Source of the DNA: Haemophilus sputorum CCUG 13788
GTDB taxonomy: Bacteria; Pseudomonadota; Gammaproteobacteria; Enterobacterales; Pasteurellaceae
DNA: 64,000 nt
Assembly (NCBI RefSeq): GCF_000238795.1
Contig: NZ_AFNK01000053.1
Location: forward strand, 62,001 to 126,000
Direction: 5' to 3'
Part shown: piece by piece, positions 49,994 through 57,459 of the stretch
How the letters are laid out: every line of letters starts with the position of its first letter
Position numbering within the stretch: the first letter of the stretch is position 1
Notes under the pieces: model-generated
What the model saw: the letters and a program-made list of their open reading frames with translations, nothing else
What the model was told of the DNA's origin: nothing
Database searches by the model: none
Made by a program: the position numbers and the translations under genes

Positions 49994-50373
49994 AAGAGAC
50001 TCCCTTTAGGCGCAGAGATACCTAATTTCATTTCAATAATCTGTTGTTGTCGGTAGAGTAAATTCAAAACAAAATTCAATGCAGCGTGTAATAATAAGCC
50101 TTCAACTACCCCCGCCGGCTCTCTAGCTTTTTCAATCTTGAAAGACACTTTAATCAAGTATTTTCTCAAGGTTATAATTTCTTTTAACATATCAAATAAC
50201 ACTTTATCTGGTGGAGTAGATCCCAATAAAACGTCATTAACAATTTTTTGAGTTTCATCTAATAGCGGGAATATCTGTTGAGCATCGTTATTATATATTG
50301 CTGAAAGCATCTGTTTTTCACATTTGGAAAGCTCTTTGATAGCATCTTGGTATTCTTGTTCTAAATCTCTCAT
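49987..50373 (-). CDS. Island hypothetical protein (128 aa)
   Basis: A 128-residue, mainly helical, coiled-coil-like protein (MRDLEQEYQDAIKELSKCEKQML, KVLFDMLKEIITLRKYLIKV) with a hydrophobic segment near residues 92-106 (GVVEGLLLHAALNFVLNLL). I do not recognise a family. It overlaps the primase start by seven bases and begins just after the 68-aa gene, so it belongs to the early operon. Its position directly before the primase would suit a replication accessory role, but this is a guess. Confidence 0.62.
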   Translation of the reverse strand: MRDLEQEYQDAIKELSKCEKQMLSAIYNNDAQQIFPLLDETQKIVNDVLLGSTPPDKVLFDMLKEIITLRKYLIKVSFKIEKAREPAGVVEGLLLHAALNFVLNLLYRQQQIIEMKLGISAPKGSLLC

Positions 50374-50374
50374 G

Positions 50375-50581
50375 TTATTCCCCCGCCACTTCTAAATCTT
50401 CCATTTCATACAATGCTGAAGCTAAAATTCTATGAATCCCTTCGAGCGCCACGCTAATATCTGTGCCGTCCATTTCAGAAAGACGAGATTTAGACATGGC
50501 CTCTAATAGGGTTGCTGCCTGCCAGCATTTGAACGTTGCTTCAGTAAATTTTTCTTTTTGGGTTAGTGTTTTTTTAGCCAT
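50375..50581 (-). CDS. Island hypothetical protein (68 aa)
   Basis: A 68-residue, mostly helical protein (MAKKTLTQKEKFTEATFKCWQAATLLEAMS) with an acidic C-terminus. The ATG at 50581 follows GAGGAATAAC; the in-frame TTG five codons upstream is less likely because the ribosome site would then lie inside the gene. It sits between two small early genes. No family recognised. Confidence 0.6.
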   Translation of the reverse strand: MAKKTLTQKEKFTEATFKCWQAATLLEAMSKSRLSEMDGTDISVALEGIHRILASALYEMEDLEVAGE

Positions 50582-50585
50582 TTTG

Positions 50586-50840
50586 TTATTCCTCAATTCT
50601 TACAAGTTTGCCGTTTTTGCTGCTTTCCTCAATCTCTTCAAGGAAGTATTGGACTGCTGAAATAGCGGTCTTTATAGCGCTTGTACTGGTAAAGAATTCT
50701 TCAGGCTCATCACTTTCATTATTTGGGCTGTCATTTTGAATGAGTGTCAAAATTGCGTGAGCGTATCTTGCGGAAGCCTCGATTTTATTTACTTGTTCCG
50801 TGCTAAATACAGTGTGCGTTGGTGGTGTGAATTTACGCAT
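50586..50840 (-). CDS. Island hypothetical protein (84 aa)
   Basis: An 84-residue soluble acidic protein (MRKFTPPTHTVFSTEQVNKIEASARYAHAIL, SAVQYFLEEIEESS). The start at 50840 is chosen because AAAGGGGGC lies before it and its ATG overlaps the stop of the upstream gene (ATGCGTAA). Its helical pattern resembles that of its 68-aa neighbour. The frame has an upstream ATG at 50870 inside the previous gene. Function unknown. Confidence 0.6.
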   Translation of the reverse strand: MRKFTPPTHTVFSTEQVNKIEASARYAHAILTLIQNDSPNNESDEPEEFFTSTSAIKTAISAVQYFLEEIEESSKNGKLVRIEE

Positions 50841-51417
50841 ATAAGCCCCCTTTTGCTGGTGTGCGGGCAATTAAGACGGCGGTAGAGGTTAAACTTAAGA
50901 GAGAGCGAGCTTCTTTCTCGTTGCTTGCTAGGATTGAGATTTTTAGACGGTTTTCGCCTATGATTAGAAATTTGTAGAACATAGCTAACAGCTCCAGTGA
51001 AGATTTTTGAAGGGCTACCGCTTGGAAGTTCTCAGGCTTTGGGCGGTAACGTGTAACGGGCTGAGAAACTGCAATCACTGGAATACAGCAAAGGGCGAAA
51101 CCTTTCCCATTACACGCTACCATTGATAGAGATTCAACGAGACCAAAATTGGTCTGGTTAAATTCATTTGATAGAAACACAACAAAACCTGTTTTGATTT
51201 GGTTGTTTTCTTTGGGTGTGTGTAATCCACGAACAAAAAAAGCACGGTTATTTAAAGGCGTGCTAGTGTTCGCCAGTGATAATTTCTTCGAGTTCTCAGG
51301 CTCGGTCATCAATTTAGTGATAACGTTGTCAAATGTATTAGAAACATTAGAACTTGTCAAACTTTTAAATTGTGAAAGTTTTTCATTTAATGTATAATTA
51401 ACTTGATTTTGATTCAT
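50833..51417 (-). CDS. Icd-like / Ash-family phage protein (tentative)
   Basis: A 194-residue island protein. The last 50 residues (FLIIGENRLKISILASNEKEARSLLSL, then STAVLIARTPAKGGLYA) resemble the C-terminal block of Ash/Icd-like proteins of P4-type phages and islands, where a related product inhibits host cell division. The first 130 residues are Ser/Asn-rich and may contain variable sequence. Family assignment is from memory of that short block only and is tentative. A 150-base leader with hairpins precedes it. It is the second gene after alpA in the early operon. Confidence 0.45.
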   Translation of the reverse strand: MNQNQVNYTLNEKLSQFKSLTSSNVSNTFDNVITKLMTEPENSKKLSLANTSTPLNNRAFFVRGLHTPKENNQIKTGFVVFLSNEFNQTNFGLVESLSMVACNGKGFALCCIPVIAVSQPVTRYRPKPENFQAVALQKSSLELLAMFYKFLIIGENRLKISILASNEKEARSLLSLTSTAVLIARTPAKGGLYA

Positions 51418-51572
51418 ATTTAACTCTTTTTATGAATTGAAATTAGTGTGATTTCTGAAGTTGCGGAACTTTTCCCAGTTGTTGGCATATGTACACAACT
51501 TATAGCGAGTAGTCTTATATCTCAGGTTGAGGAACTGCACCGCTTGGGCGATCCTTGCGGTGCTTTCTTTTT
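51418..51572. promoter_or_regulatory. Structured leader before the Icd-like gene
   Basis: The 155-base gap holds two inverted repeats: AAGTTGCGGAACTT at 51458-51471, a 5-bp arm palindrome, and GCACCGC / GCGGTGC at about 51537-51563, a 7-bp stem with a 13-base loop. On the minus strand these lie in the 5' leader of the 194-aa gene. Leader structures before ash/icd genes are common in P4-like elements, so a regulatory RNA or attenuator is possible, but not shown. Confidence 0.4.
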
Positions 51573-51884
51573 CTATTCAAAGCGTGAATAGGCTTGTTTT
51601 TCTTGAGCCTCTGTAAGCTCGCCACCTTTAGCCTTGTAAATAGCAATAACTTGCTTTAACTGCTGCTTATTTGCCACTTCATAACGGTAGTATTGTCCTA
51701 AACCGTCTTTTGTTTTTTCTCTCGTGCGTTTCACTTTTTCGGTTAAATGTTTACGCTCAAGCTCACTAATGTAATTACGAGCTGATGTCATATCCATTGA
51801 ATAACCATCTATTCCGCTAACATCAGAAAAAATAATTCGATTAAGAACTTTTAGAAATTGAATTGGTTTTCTTCCTTTACCCAT
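51573..51884 (-). CDS. Island hypothetical protein (103 aa)
   Basis: A 103-residue basic protein (MGKGRKPIQFLKVLNRIIFSDVSG, SARNYISELERKHLTEKVKRTREKT, GQYYRYEVANKQQLKQVIAIYKAKGG). The middle looks like a helix-turn-wing pattern (helix SARNYISELERKHL, strand GQYYRYEVA), so a winged-helix DNA-binding role is possible. It starts 15 bases after alpA and is probably co-transcribed with it. GGGAGGC precedes the start. No family recognised. Confidence 0.6.
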   Translation of the reverse strand: MGKGRKPIQFLKVLNRIIFSDVSGIDGYSMDMTSARNYISELERKHLTEKVKRTREKTKDGLGQYYRYEVANKQQLKQVIAIYKAKGGELTEAQEKQAYSRFE

Positions 51885-51899
51885 TGTTTGCCTCCCTGT

Positions 51900-52103
51900 T
51901 TAAGCTCGTGATGCTTTTTGTTCCTCAATCCATTGATTAACTTCTTCTAAATCCCAACGGATAAAGTTTTGTGAAAAGCGGATTGGCTGCGGGAATTGTT
52001 TTGCGCCTACAAGTAAATTCAGTTTAGTGCGGCCAAAGCCTACAATGGCTGTTACTTCTTTGCCTGAAATAAGTTTTTTAGATTGGGTTTTTGATTGGTT
52101 CAT
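51900..52103 (-). CDS. alpA: AlpA-family transcriptional activator / excisionase
   Basis: A 67-residue MerR-like winged-helix protein: LISGKEVTAIVGFGRTKLNLLVGAKQFPQPIRFSQNFIRWDLEEVNQWIEEQ, where the helix-turn and the R-W segment match AlpA. AlpA activates island functions or promotes excision in P4-like elements and PICIs. The ribosome site GGTAGG lies within one arm of a 13-bp inverted repeat (52108-52120 / 52167-52179), which suggests translational control. It is the second regulatory gene after the 274-aa protein. Confidence 0.92.
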   Translation of the reverse strand: MNQSKTQSKKLISGKEVTAIVGFGRTKLNLLVGAKQFPQPIRFSQNFIRWDLEEVNQWIEEQKASRA

Positions 52104-52107
52104 AAAA

Positions 52108-52179
52108 AAATACCTACCGTTAGTTTAACCGTGTGAAATGCAGTTGTATTTCGTTGAGTTGTCTAGACGGTAGGTATTT
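52108..52179 (-). promoter_or_regulatory. 13-bp inverted repeat in the alpA leader
   Basis: AAATACCTACCGT at 52108-52120 is the exact inverted complement of ACGGTAGGTATTT at 52167-52179; 46 bases separate them. On the minus strand the second arm contains the alpA ribosome site GGTAGG and is followed by TTTTATG. Folding in the mRNA would hide the ribosome site; the U-run could also make it a weak terminator. As DNA it could instead be an operator. Confidence 0.6.
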
Positions 52180-52269
52180 AATGAAATTTCAGAATGGCTA
52201 AAAATATCCTATACAAGGTAAAGATAAACCTATGCTATTACAGGGTATAACCTTTCCGAGTAAAAGGTA

Positions 52270-53094
52270 TTAGATACCTTGTAACCAATTATTGCGGATA
52301 GTTTTAAAAGAGTATAGTTTATTATTTATAGGATCTTTTTTATGAGCTTCTTCTAATTCCTTAAAGATTTTTTGTGAAAAACTTGTTTTACTTGCTTGTT
52401 TGCCTTCTTTAGTTTTGGTTTCTAAATGATTTTTCCAGCGGCTTATTACAACCTCTTTCATTCTGTGATTTTCTTTATGTCTAGCTTTTGAGGCTTTTTC
52501 GGACATTTCTTTTTTAGATTGTGTTTTTATTTCTTTGGCTTCTAATTCACGTTTAAATCTTTCAGCAGAGATAAAAGCTAGAAAAGCTCTGAAAGCATCT
52601 TGATTTCTAAGATTGCCATTTATAAAACGCTCAATATATTCAAGTGCCATAATAGCCATAATTTGATGATTTTCTATTTCATCAATTAAACCAGTATCCC
52701 TATAACCTATTTCAAGCAGCCATTCAATGATATTACTGTCATTATCCATATATCTGATTTCAACGTTAAAATCTTCAATAATTAAATCAACATTAGGCTC
52801 ATATCGGTCATACCACACTTGTTTCATATATTTATTGTGTTCAATATAATGACCGTTTTCATCTTGATAGTATTCAAATGTATTTTCAGCTTCCTTAATA
52901 GCATCATTTAATATATCAGAATAATACATATCAATCGTTTCATCTATCCATTCCTGAGTTTCCTTTATATCCTTTAATGTTAAACTCTTTAAATGTTCTT
53001 CAATTAAATATATGAGGTTAGATAATTCAGAAGTGTTATCCCCATTAAATAACTTTAAGCGTATTTCCTTAAAGAAATTCTCACGGTCTTTCAT
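52270..53094 (-). CDS. Island protein of unknown function (274 aa)
   Basis: A 274-residue, very AT-rich, acidic-then-basic protein. The N-terminal two-thirds are acidic and helical (LSNLIYLIEEHLKSLTLKDI, EWIDETIDMYYSDILNDAI, VDLIIEDFNVEIRYMDND), and residues about 200-274 are basic (KEMSEKASKARHKENHRMKEVVISRWKNHLE, SFSQKIFKELEEAHKK, TIRNNWLQG), which looks like a DNA-binding or replication-associated tail. The start at 53094 is preferred over the upstream in-frame one because GAAAGGGGC lies before it. It lies upstream of alpA. It matches nothing I can name and is a candidate for an island-specific function. Confidence 0.6.
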   Translation of the reverse strand: MKDRENFFKEIRLKLFNGDNTSELSNLIYLIEEHLKSLTLKDIKETQEWIDETIDMYYSDILNDAIKEAENTFEYYQDENGHYIEHNKYMKQVWYDRYEPNVDLIIEDFNVEIRYMDNDSNIIEWLLEIGYRDTGLIDEIENHQIMAIMALEYIERFINGNLRNQDAFRAFLAFISAERFKRELEAKEIKTQSKKEMSEKASKARHKENHRMKEVVISRWKNHLETKTKEGKQASKTSFSQKIFKELEEAHKKDPINNKLYSFKTIRNNWLQGI

Positions 53095-53142
53095 AAAATG
53101 CCCCTTTCGCATTTTGCCCTTATGATAGGAACGCATCAACAA

Positions 53143-53448
53143 GATAAGGTTTCTTGCTTTCGGGAGCTAACCTAGATGCGTTAATTTTTTAAGAAATAGT
53201 GAAATTATTTTATCATCGTTTAGTTACGTTAAGTTACTTCTATTTTCCCTTGTAGAAAAATAAACTATAATAATCTTGGCTTTAAGGTATTGGCATATTC
53301 TTAAAGTCCTCTCAATATTGGTATCTTCTTTCTTATAGGGAGATACCAAAAATTTAAGCGCATAATGGCAATAACCATACCGCGGTTTGTTTGGTCTTGT
53401 TCGATGTCATAACTCATTAAGCTACAAGTATCGAGTAAGTCAGAAAAA
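53143..53448. other. Regulatory intergenic region upstream of the 274-aa gene
   Basis: About 300 bases between the gp10-like gene's terminator and the 274-aa gene. It holds a perfect 9-bp inverted repeat TTGGTATCT / AGATACCAA at 53318-53326 and 53341-53349, a related GGTATTGGC near 53286, and the motif TTAGTTACGTTAA at 53220-53232, also found before the head operon. No gene is visible. It should hold the early promoter. Confidence 0.5.
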
Positions 53449-53478
53449 GCCCACTGTTTCGTAGCGGTGGGCTTTTTT
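53449..53478 (-). terminator. Terminator of the head/packaging operon
   Basis: GCCCAC / GTGGGC at 53449-53454 and 53467-53472 forms a stem with a 12-base loop. On the minus strand it is followed by TTTTTC and lies just beyond the gp10-like stop; the T-run on the plus side makes it bidirectional. It separates the head operon from the regulatory genes. Confidence 0.82.
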
Positions 53479-53479
53479 A

Positions 53480-53947
53480 TTATTTAAATGATTTTTTTAG
53501 TTCTTCCTTTACGATTTCTTCTGCGATTTTCATTGCTCGTTCTTCGCCTGCTTTAAATCCTTTTTCCATATAGCCACGACCTTTCATTTTAACTGTGCCG
53601 TATTCTACCATCCACCAGTAGAAAGGGTCTGTTTTGTCTCGGGTATTTTCCCCAACTCTGGCCATTCTTCTGCCTTTCGTTCTCATTACGCGAATTGTTG
53701 TAATGCCGCTTAAACCATCTTTCGCTACTTTTGTTTTATGCCTAACGTTATTCTTTATCGTTCCTTTTTGGCGAAAATCAGTGCTTTTATTTAACACTGG
53801 AACCTGTGGCTTAATTGATTTTTCAAGCGAATTAGCTGCGCTATTAAGGCCTTTTCTAACTGCTTTTCTGGTATTCTTTTTTACCTCTTTTACGAGCTTT
53901 TTTAAATTTCCCTCTAACTCTTTTAATCCTGTTATTTTTGTAACCAT
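53480..53947 (-). CDS. HK97 gp10-like head-tail joining protein
   Basis: A 155-residue basic protein of the HK97-gp10 family, used at the head-tail junction or as tail completion protein in siphophages. Visible are the start MVTKITGLKELEGNLKKLVKEV, AVRKGLNSAANSLEKSIKPQVPV, and the conserved FYWWMVEYGTVKMKGRGYMEKGF block. The start at 53947 follows AAGGAGCAAC; the in-frame ATG at 54019 lies inside TerL. It is the last gene of the head operon and the only typical tail-side protein besides the gpU-like one. Confidence 0.8.
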   Translation of the reverse strand: MVTKITGLKELEGNLKKLVKEVKKNTRKAVRKGLNSAANSLEKSIKPQVPVLNKSTDFRQKGTIKNNVRHKTKVAKDGLSGITTIRVMRTKGRRMARVGENTRDKTDPFYWWMVEYGTVKMKGRGYMEKGFKAGEERAMKIAEEIVKEELKKSFK

Positions 53948-53960
53948 TAGTAGTTGCTCC

Positions 53961-55628
53961 TTATAAATTAATTCCATTAAATTCAGCAAGCGCGTTTTTA
54001 TGTTCTTCTGAAAGCTCAAAGATTAAATCGCCATATTCTAATTGATAAGTTCCAAAAGACATTAGAAAAGCGACTGCGGGGTCTATCTTGTTTGCTGCCT
54101 TTTTCTTATTAGGCTTGATATTAGCGTTCGCATCTGTTTCCATAACAACATTTGATAGCGCCCAAGCAAGCACAGGGTCGCCGTTATGTTCTATCATTTG
54201 TCTATTTATCAATACTTCAGCACTTTTAGCTACTGGGCTGAACCGCTGATAGGTTTGCGGGAATGGTTCAACTTCAAGCCCTGCAGTTTGTAATTGTGTG
54301 CGTAAATGGGTTGCGTTCCATACATCAAAGCCAATCATTTTTATATTAAAGCGTTCGGCATCTTTTAGAATATCGTCTCTGATTTTGTCATAATCGATAC
54401 AATCGCCCTCTGTAACAATTAACCACCCGCTACGCACCCAGTTTCGATATATAGCACGGTTTTTATTAGCCACGTTATTAAGCTGAAATTCTGGAATGTA
54501 ATGCCGTGTAAACAAGCGGGCTTTATTTCCATGAGGGAACGTATAACAAAGGCTGGTTAAGTCGTTAGTACTTGATAAATCTAAGCCTAAATAGCAATCT
54601 TGGTGCAGTAAATCGCTATCTGTGTATTGTCGTTGACATTGCGCCCAGTTCCCCTCGCCTAGCCATGGGGTCGTTCCTTGACACCATACATTAAAGCGCT
54701 TGGTTAACATCTCCACCCATTCAGATGGAATGCCTCGTGCTTTCTTGATAGTGTTCTCAAAATCAAGGTAAGGAATGGATTTGCCTATATTGGGATTTGC
54801 TTTTATCCAGTTTTCAGGGTTGTCTATTTCGTTTCCTTCGTCTAGCTCAAAGATTAAAACAAACAAGCTGTCATTCTGTTCATTTCCGTCTAGGATTTGC
54901 GCGCAATAATCATAGTGTTGTTTACAAGCTGAAATAACATTGCTTCCAGCAGTTGTGATAGCAAAGAGCAAGCCTTCTGGGCGAGCGCCTTGTCCTAGCT
55001 CTAAAGCACTATAAACGCTATTATCTGTGTGTAAGTGGTATTCATCTACAATAGCAAGGCTTGGATTCGTTCCCTCAATAGTTGAAGATTTAGCGGCAAG
55101 CGGTCGCATAATACTATTGCTTTTAGGGTTGATTAGCTTGTGTTGTTGAATGTTAAGGCGTTTCTTTAGTGGGGCAGAAAGTAAGCACATTTGGCGAGCA
55201 TCATCAAAAACGATTCTAGCTTGGTCTCGGCTTACTGCTGCGGTGTAAATATCTTGTTGGCCATCTTCTACCAATAGAAACCAGTTAGCTAATACGGCTG
55301 CTACGGTTGATTTAGCGTTCTTTCTTGCTACTTGAATATAAGCAGAGCGATACTTTCTCAAGCCTGTATCTTTGCGCTTAAAGCCTAATATGTTAGCAAA
55401 TAAAAACACTTGCCAATCTGAAAGAATAATAGGCTGACCGCGCAAATGTCCTTTAACGTGCGGGCATAGTTTAGAAAAGGCGAGGAATTTATTTACCACG
55501 TTTTCATCAAAGAAATAATCGGGGTTCTCTAAATCGCTAAAATAACGCTCTACGGCTTGTTTTATCTTCTTACAAGCCACTATCTCGCCTGTTCTTACTT
55601 TCTCTGCGTATGCTTGCCAGATTGCCAT
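53961..55628 (-). CDS. terL: Terminase large subunit
   Basis: A 555-residue HK97/P27-type TerL, the motor and nuclease that packages DNA. The ATPase has the adenine-binding LSDWQVFLFANILG, Walker A QVARKNAKS at residues 100-107, Walker B LAIVDEYH at 191-197 and the coupling AITTAGSN. The RNase-H-like nuclease begins near LGLDLSSTNDLTSL and includes GFDVWNA. It follows terS by seven bases and should package the island into its own capsid. The gene is intact, full length. Confidence 0.93.
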   Translation of the reverse strand: MAIWQAYAEKVRTGEIVACKKIKQAVERYFSDLENPDYFFDENVVNKFLAFSKLCPHVKGHLRGQPIILSDWQVFLFANILGFKRKDTGLRKYRSAYIQVARKNAKSTVAAVLANWFLLVEDGQQDIYTAAVSRDQARIVFDDARQMCLLSAPLKKRLNIQQHKLINPKSNSIMRPLAAKSSTIEGTNPSLAIVDEYHLHTDNSVYSALELGQGARPEGLLFAITTAGSNVISACKQHYDYCAQILDGNEQNDSLFVLIFELDEGNEIDNPENWIKANPNIGKSIPYLDFENTIKKARGIPSEWVEMLTKRFNVWCQGTTPWLGEGNWAQCQRQYTDSDLLHQDCYLGLDLSSTNDLTSLCYTFPHGNKARLFTRHYIPEFQLNNVANKNRAIYRNWVRSGWLIVTEGDCIDYDKIRDDILKDAERFNIKMIGFDVWNATHLRTQLQTAGLEVEPFPQTYQRFSPVAKSAEVLINRQMIEHNGDPVLAWALSNVVMETDANANIKPNKKKAANKIDPAVAFLMSFGTYQLEYGDLIFELSEEHKNALAEFNGINL

Positions 55629-55635
55629 TTTCTAC

Positions 55636-56013
55636 CTACATTGTAAGCACTTGATCGAACATATCTGCCGCTTCTACCTCAATAGGATTTTTTCTGCGGC
55701 TTACTGGGTCAAATCCTAAAAGAGATGACATTTTAACCATCACTTTTTCCGCATCAGCTTTAGCAGAAAGAGCAGGGTTGCGAGATTGCGTGCCTTGACT
55801 ATTTACGATTGAAAAGCCGTTTTTGTGAATATCTTCTACTGCCGCGCGAAAGAGTGAATAATTTACGCAATATAATTCGAGATGAATTAAGTCTGCTTCT
55901 TCAATATCTCCACGTTCGAGAAGTTGCGGGATTCTGTCTTTCCATACAGCTTTTGCGATTGGGTCTAAAAAGCTAGGTGGGTTGTGTGTTTTTTTCTTGT
56001 TCTTTGTTGTCAT
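55636..56013 (-). CDS. terS: P27-family terminase small subunit
   Basis: A 125-residue TerS of the P27 family (PF05119-type): PPSFLDPIAKAVWKDRIPQLLERGDI, ADLIHLELYCVNYSLFRAAVE, and the C-terminal MVKMSSLLGFDPVSRRK. TerS recognises the packaging site and brings the DNA to TerL. A TTTTGAAAATAAGGACACGC leader gives AAGGAC as ribosome site. It begins just downstream (minus strand) of the 420-base gap that contains the candidate cos and palindromic repeats, the expected position for a packaging site. Confidence 0.85.
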   Translation of the reverse strand: MTTKNKKKTHNPPSFLDPIAKAVWKDRIPQLLERGDIEEADLIHLELYCVNYSLFRAAVEDIHKNGFSIVNSQGTQSRNPALSAKADAEKVMVKMSSLLGFDPVSRRKNPIEVEAADMFDQVLTM

Positions 56014-56433
56014 TGCGTGTCCTTATTTTCAAAAAAAATGCCGTGCGTAAAAATTTAAGGGGGCGGGCGGTTCTTTAGGCTTGCTACTTTCTTTTAAAAC
56101 TCCCCCCACCTTGTGTGTGAGAGGGTATCAGGAAATGGCTGATACCCCACTAAAAAGCGGTTGTTTTGGCTTGAATGATGATGCCCTAGAGGTTATAACG
56201 ACCTCTCCTCAATTTTGAGGGCAGCTTTATTTTTTAGCTCCATAACTCAACTGTTACCATATAACCACAGTTGCAGAAGATACCCGTTCTTTTCTGTTTG
56301 TCTCTGATTAGTTGTGGTCATATGACCATAACTCAACTGTGGTCATAATAACCATAATTCAGTTGTACACTTATGTACTCAACTCAACTGTGTACATATG
56401 TTCATACTTCAATTGTTTCGATATCAAAACGGT
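56014..56433. other. Non-coding packaging (cos-like) candidate region
   Basis: A 420-base gap between HNH and terS in an otherwise gene-packed operon. It contains a GC-rich 12-mer GGGGGCGGGCGG at 56059-56070, the perfect hairpins GGGTATCA / TGATACCC (56123-56147), AGAGGT / ACCTCT (56188-56206) and CCTCAATTTTGAGG (56207-56220), then five palindromic units at 56241-56415. Similar GC-rich stretches are cohesive-end sites in lambdoid phages. Its role as cos is inferred from position and structure. Confidence 0.55.
56241..56415. repeat. Five degenerate palindromic units around CAACTGT/GGTCATATGACC
   Basis: Units are centred near 56261, 56322, 56350, 56373 and 56398. Shared arms are CAACTGT and its complement ACAGTTG, and the best centre is the perfect 14-mer TGGTCATATGACCA at 56315-56328. 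The last three are spaced about 25 bases. The motif diverges outward from the centre while the arms stay, which suggests binding sites for a dimeric protein such as TerS. Confidence 0.6.
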
Positions 56434-56790
56434 TCACTTCTTCGCCCCAAATCCTCGTTTATCAATTACCCTTGTCTTGTAGCTATGGCAATCTCTACAA
56501 AGTGCTTGATGGTTATCTTCTACCCAGAATAGTGGGTCCGCTTGTCCGTTCTCTACTGGCGTTATATGGTCTATTACAGTTGCGGGTGTGTAGATTCCTT
56601 TCTTGAGGCACATTACACAGAGCGGGTGAAGCCGTAAGTATTTCAAGCGGTATTTGCTCCACGCATAGTTATATCCGCGAGCGCTGCTGCTTACTCTTGT
56701 ATCCTTTGGCTTATGTTCTTCGCATCTGCCAGACTTAACCTTATTTTTACAGTTAGGGTAACTGCATCTTCTTAACGGTTGGTAAGGCAT
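56434..56790 (-). CDS. HNH endonuclease
   Basis: A 118-residue HNH nuclease of the type found beside terminases in HK97-like phages, required for DNA packaging in several of them. A zinc cluster is formed by CSYPNC and later CVMC; the core HNH motif is VIDHITPVENGQADPLF, then EDNHQALCRDCHSYKT. It is preceded eight bases upstream by the gp6-like gene and followed by the packaging-like gap and terS. High confidence. Confidence 0.9.
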   Translation of the reverse strand: MPYQPLRRCSYPNCKNKVKSGRCEEHKPKDTRVSSSARGYNYAWSKYRLKYLRLHPLCVMCLKKGIYTPATVIDHITPVENGQADPLFWVEDNHQALCRDCHSYKTRVIDKRGFGAKK

Positions 56791-56797
56791 AAGTACC

Positions 56798-57109
56798 TCA
56801 ATAGATAGCGGGTTCTCTGTACACTTCCCACAATGCTTTAATCGTCATTGGGATTACTGCTTGCGCTGTGTCGGTAGTCATTTCTCGGCTTGTGTATAAA
56901 AGCCCGATATAAAGCAAGCAGCCTACTTTGATTGCTGGAGAAAATGGAATAGTGGTTTCCGTTTTGGTTTCTCCAAAAGTTTTCCCTATATGCGTTTGGC
57001 ATACTTCGAGCGCTGCTGCCTTGTAGCCCTCAAGCAAGTCATCATCTAAATCATGATCTATATTTAAATGCTGTTTTACTTCATCAATAGTTAAATCAAT
57101 ATTCAGCAT
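56798..57109 (-). CDS. HK97 gp6-like head-tail connector
   Basis: A 103-residue protein of the Phage_connect_1 (gp6-like) family, which forms a ring under the portal: LTIDEVKQHLNIDHDLDDDLLEGYKAAALEVC and the later IGLLYTSREMTTD. It overlaps the end of the head-closure gene by 14 bases and precedes HNH by seven bases. Short and helical, as expected. Confidence 0.8.
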   Translation of the reverse strand: MLNIDLTIDEVKQHLNIDHDLDDDLLEGYKAAALEVCQTHIGKTFGETKTETTIPFSPAIKVGCLLYIGLLYTSREMTTDTAQAVIPMTIKALWEVYREPAIY

Positions 57110-57452
57110 GAGCTTCTCCCTCTTTACACATTAACTGTAATTCTCTATGCGCTTCCATGCTGTCAATTACGGAATAAATAGCTAAAAGACGATTTCCATA
57201 TTTAACCCGCATTTTATTTGTAATGCCTTCAAGATAACGAATGCGAATGCGGATAATGTTTTCCCCCATTTGAAAAGGTCCACTAAAATACTCTCGTCCT
57301 TGTAGTGGCTCTACGCTTGCCCGCACTGTTGCAACATTTCGCCAAACAGCCTTATTTTCTCCATACTGATTAGCGGCTTGTTCTCTTTTATAGTCTCGCT
57401 TTTGAATGGTAACTACCTTGTTATATTTGCCGGCTTTAATCATTCTGCCCAT
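57096..57452 (-). CDS. Phage head closure protein
   Basis: A 118-residue head-closure (Phage_H_T_join, HK97 gp7/SPP1 gp16-like) protein: AGKYNKVVTIQKRD opening strand, then VWRNVATVRASVEPLQGREYF and IRIRYLEGITNKMRVKY, the usual small beta-barrel pattern. The start at 57452 follows GAGGTATAT and lies seven bases after the portal stop; an in-frame ATG at 57485 overlaps portal and is less likely. Confidence 0.78.
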   Translation of the reverse strand: MGRMIKAGKYNKVVTIQKRDYKREQAANQYGENKAVWRNVATVRASVEPLQGREYFSGPFQMGENIIRIRIRYLEGITNKMRVKYGNRLLAIYSVIDSMEAHRELQLMCKEGEAHAEY

Positions 57453-57459
57453 ATATACC

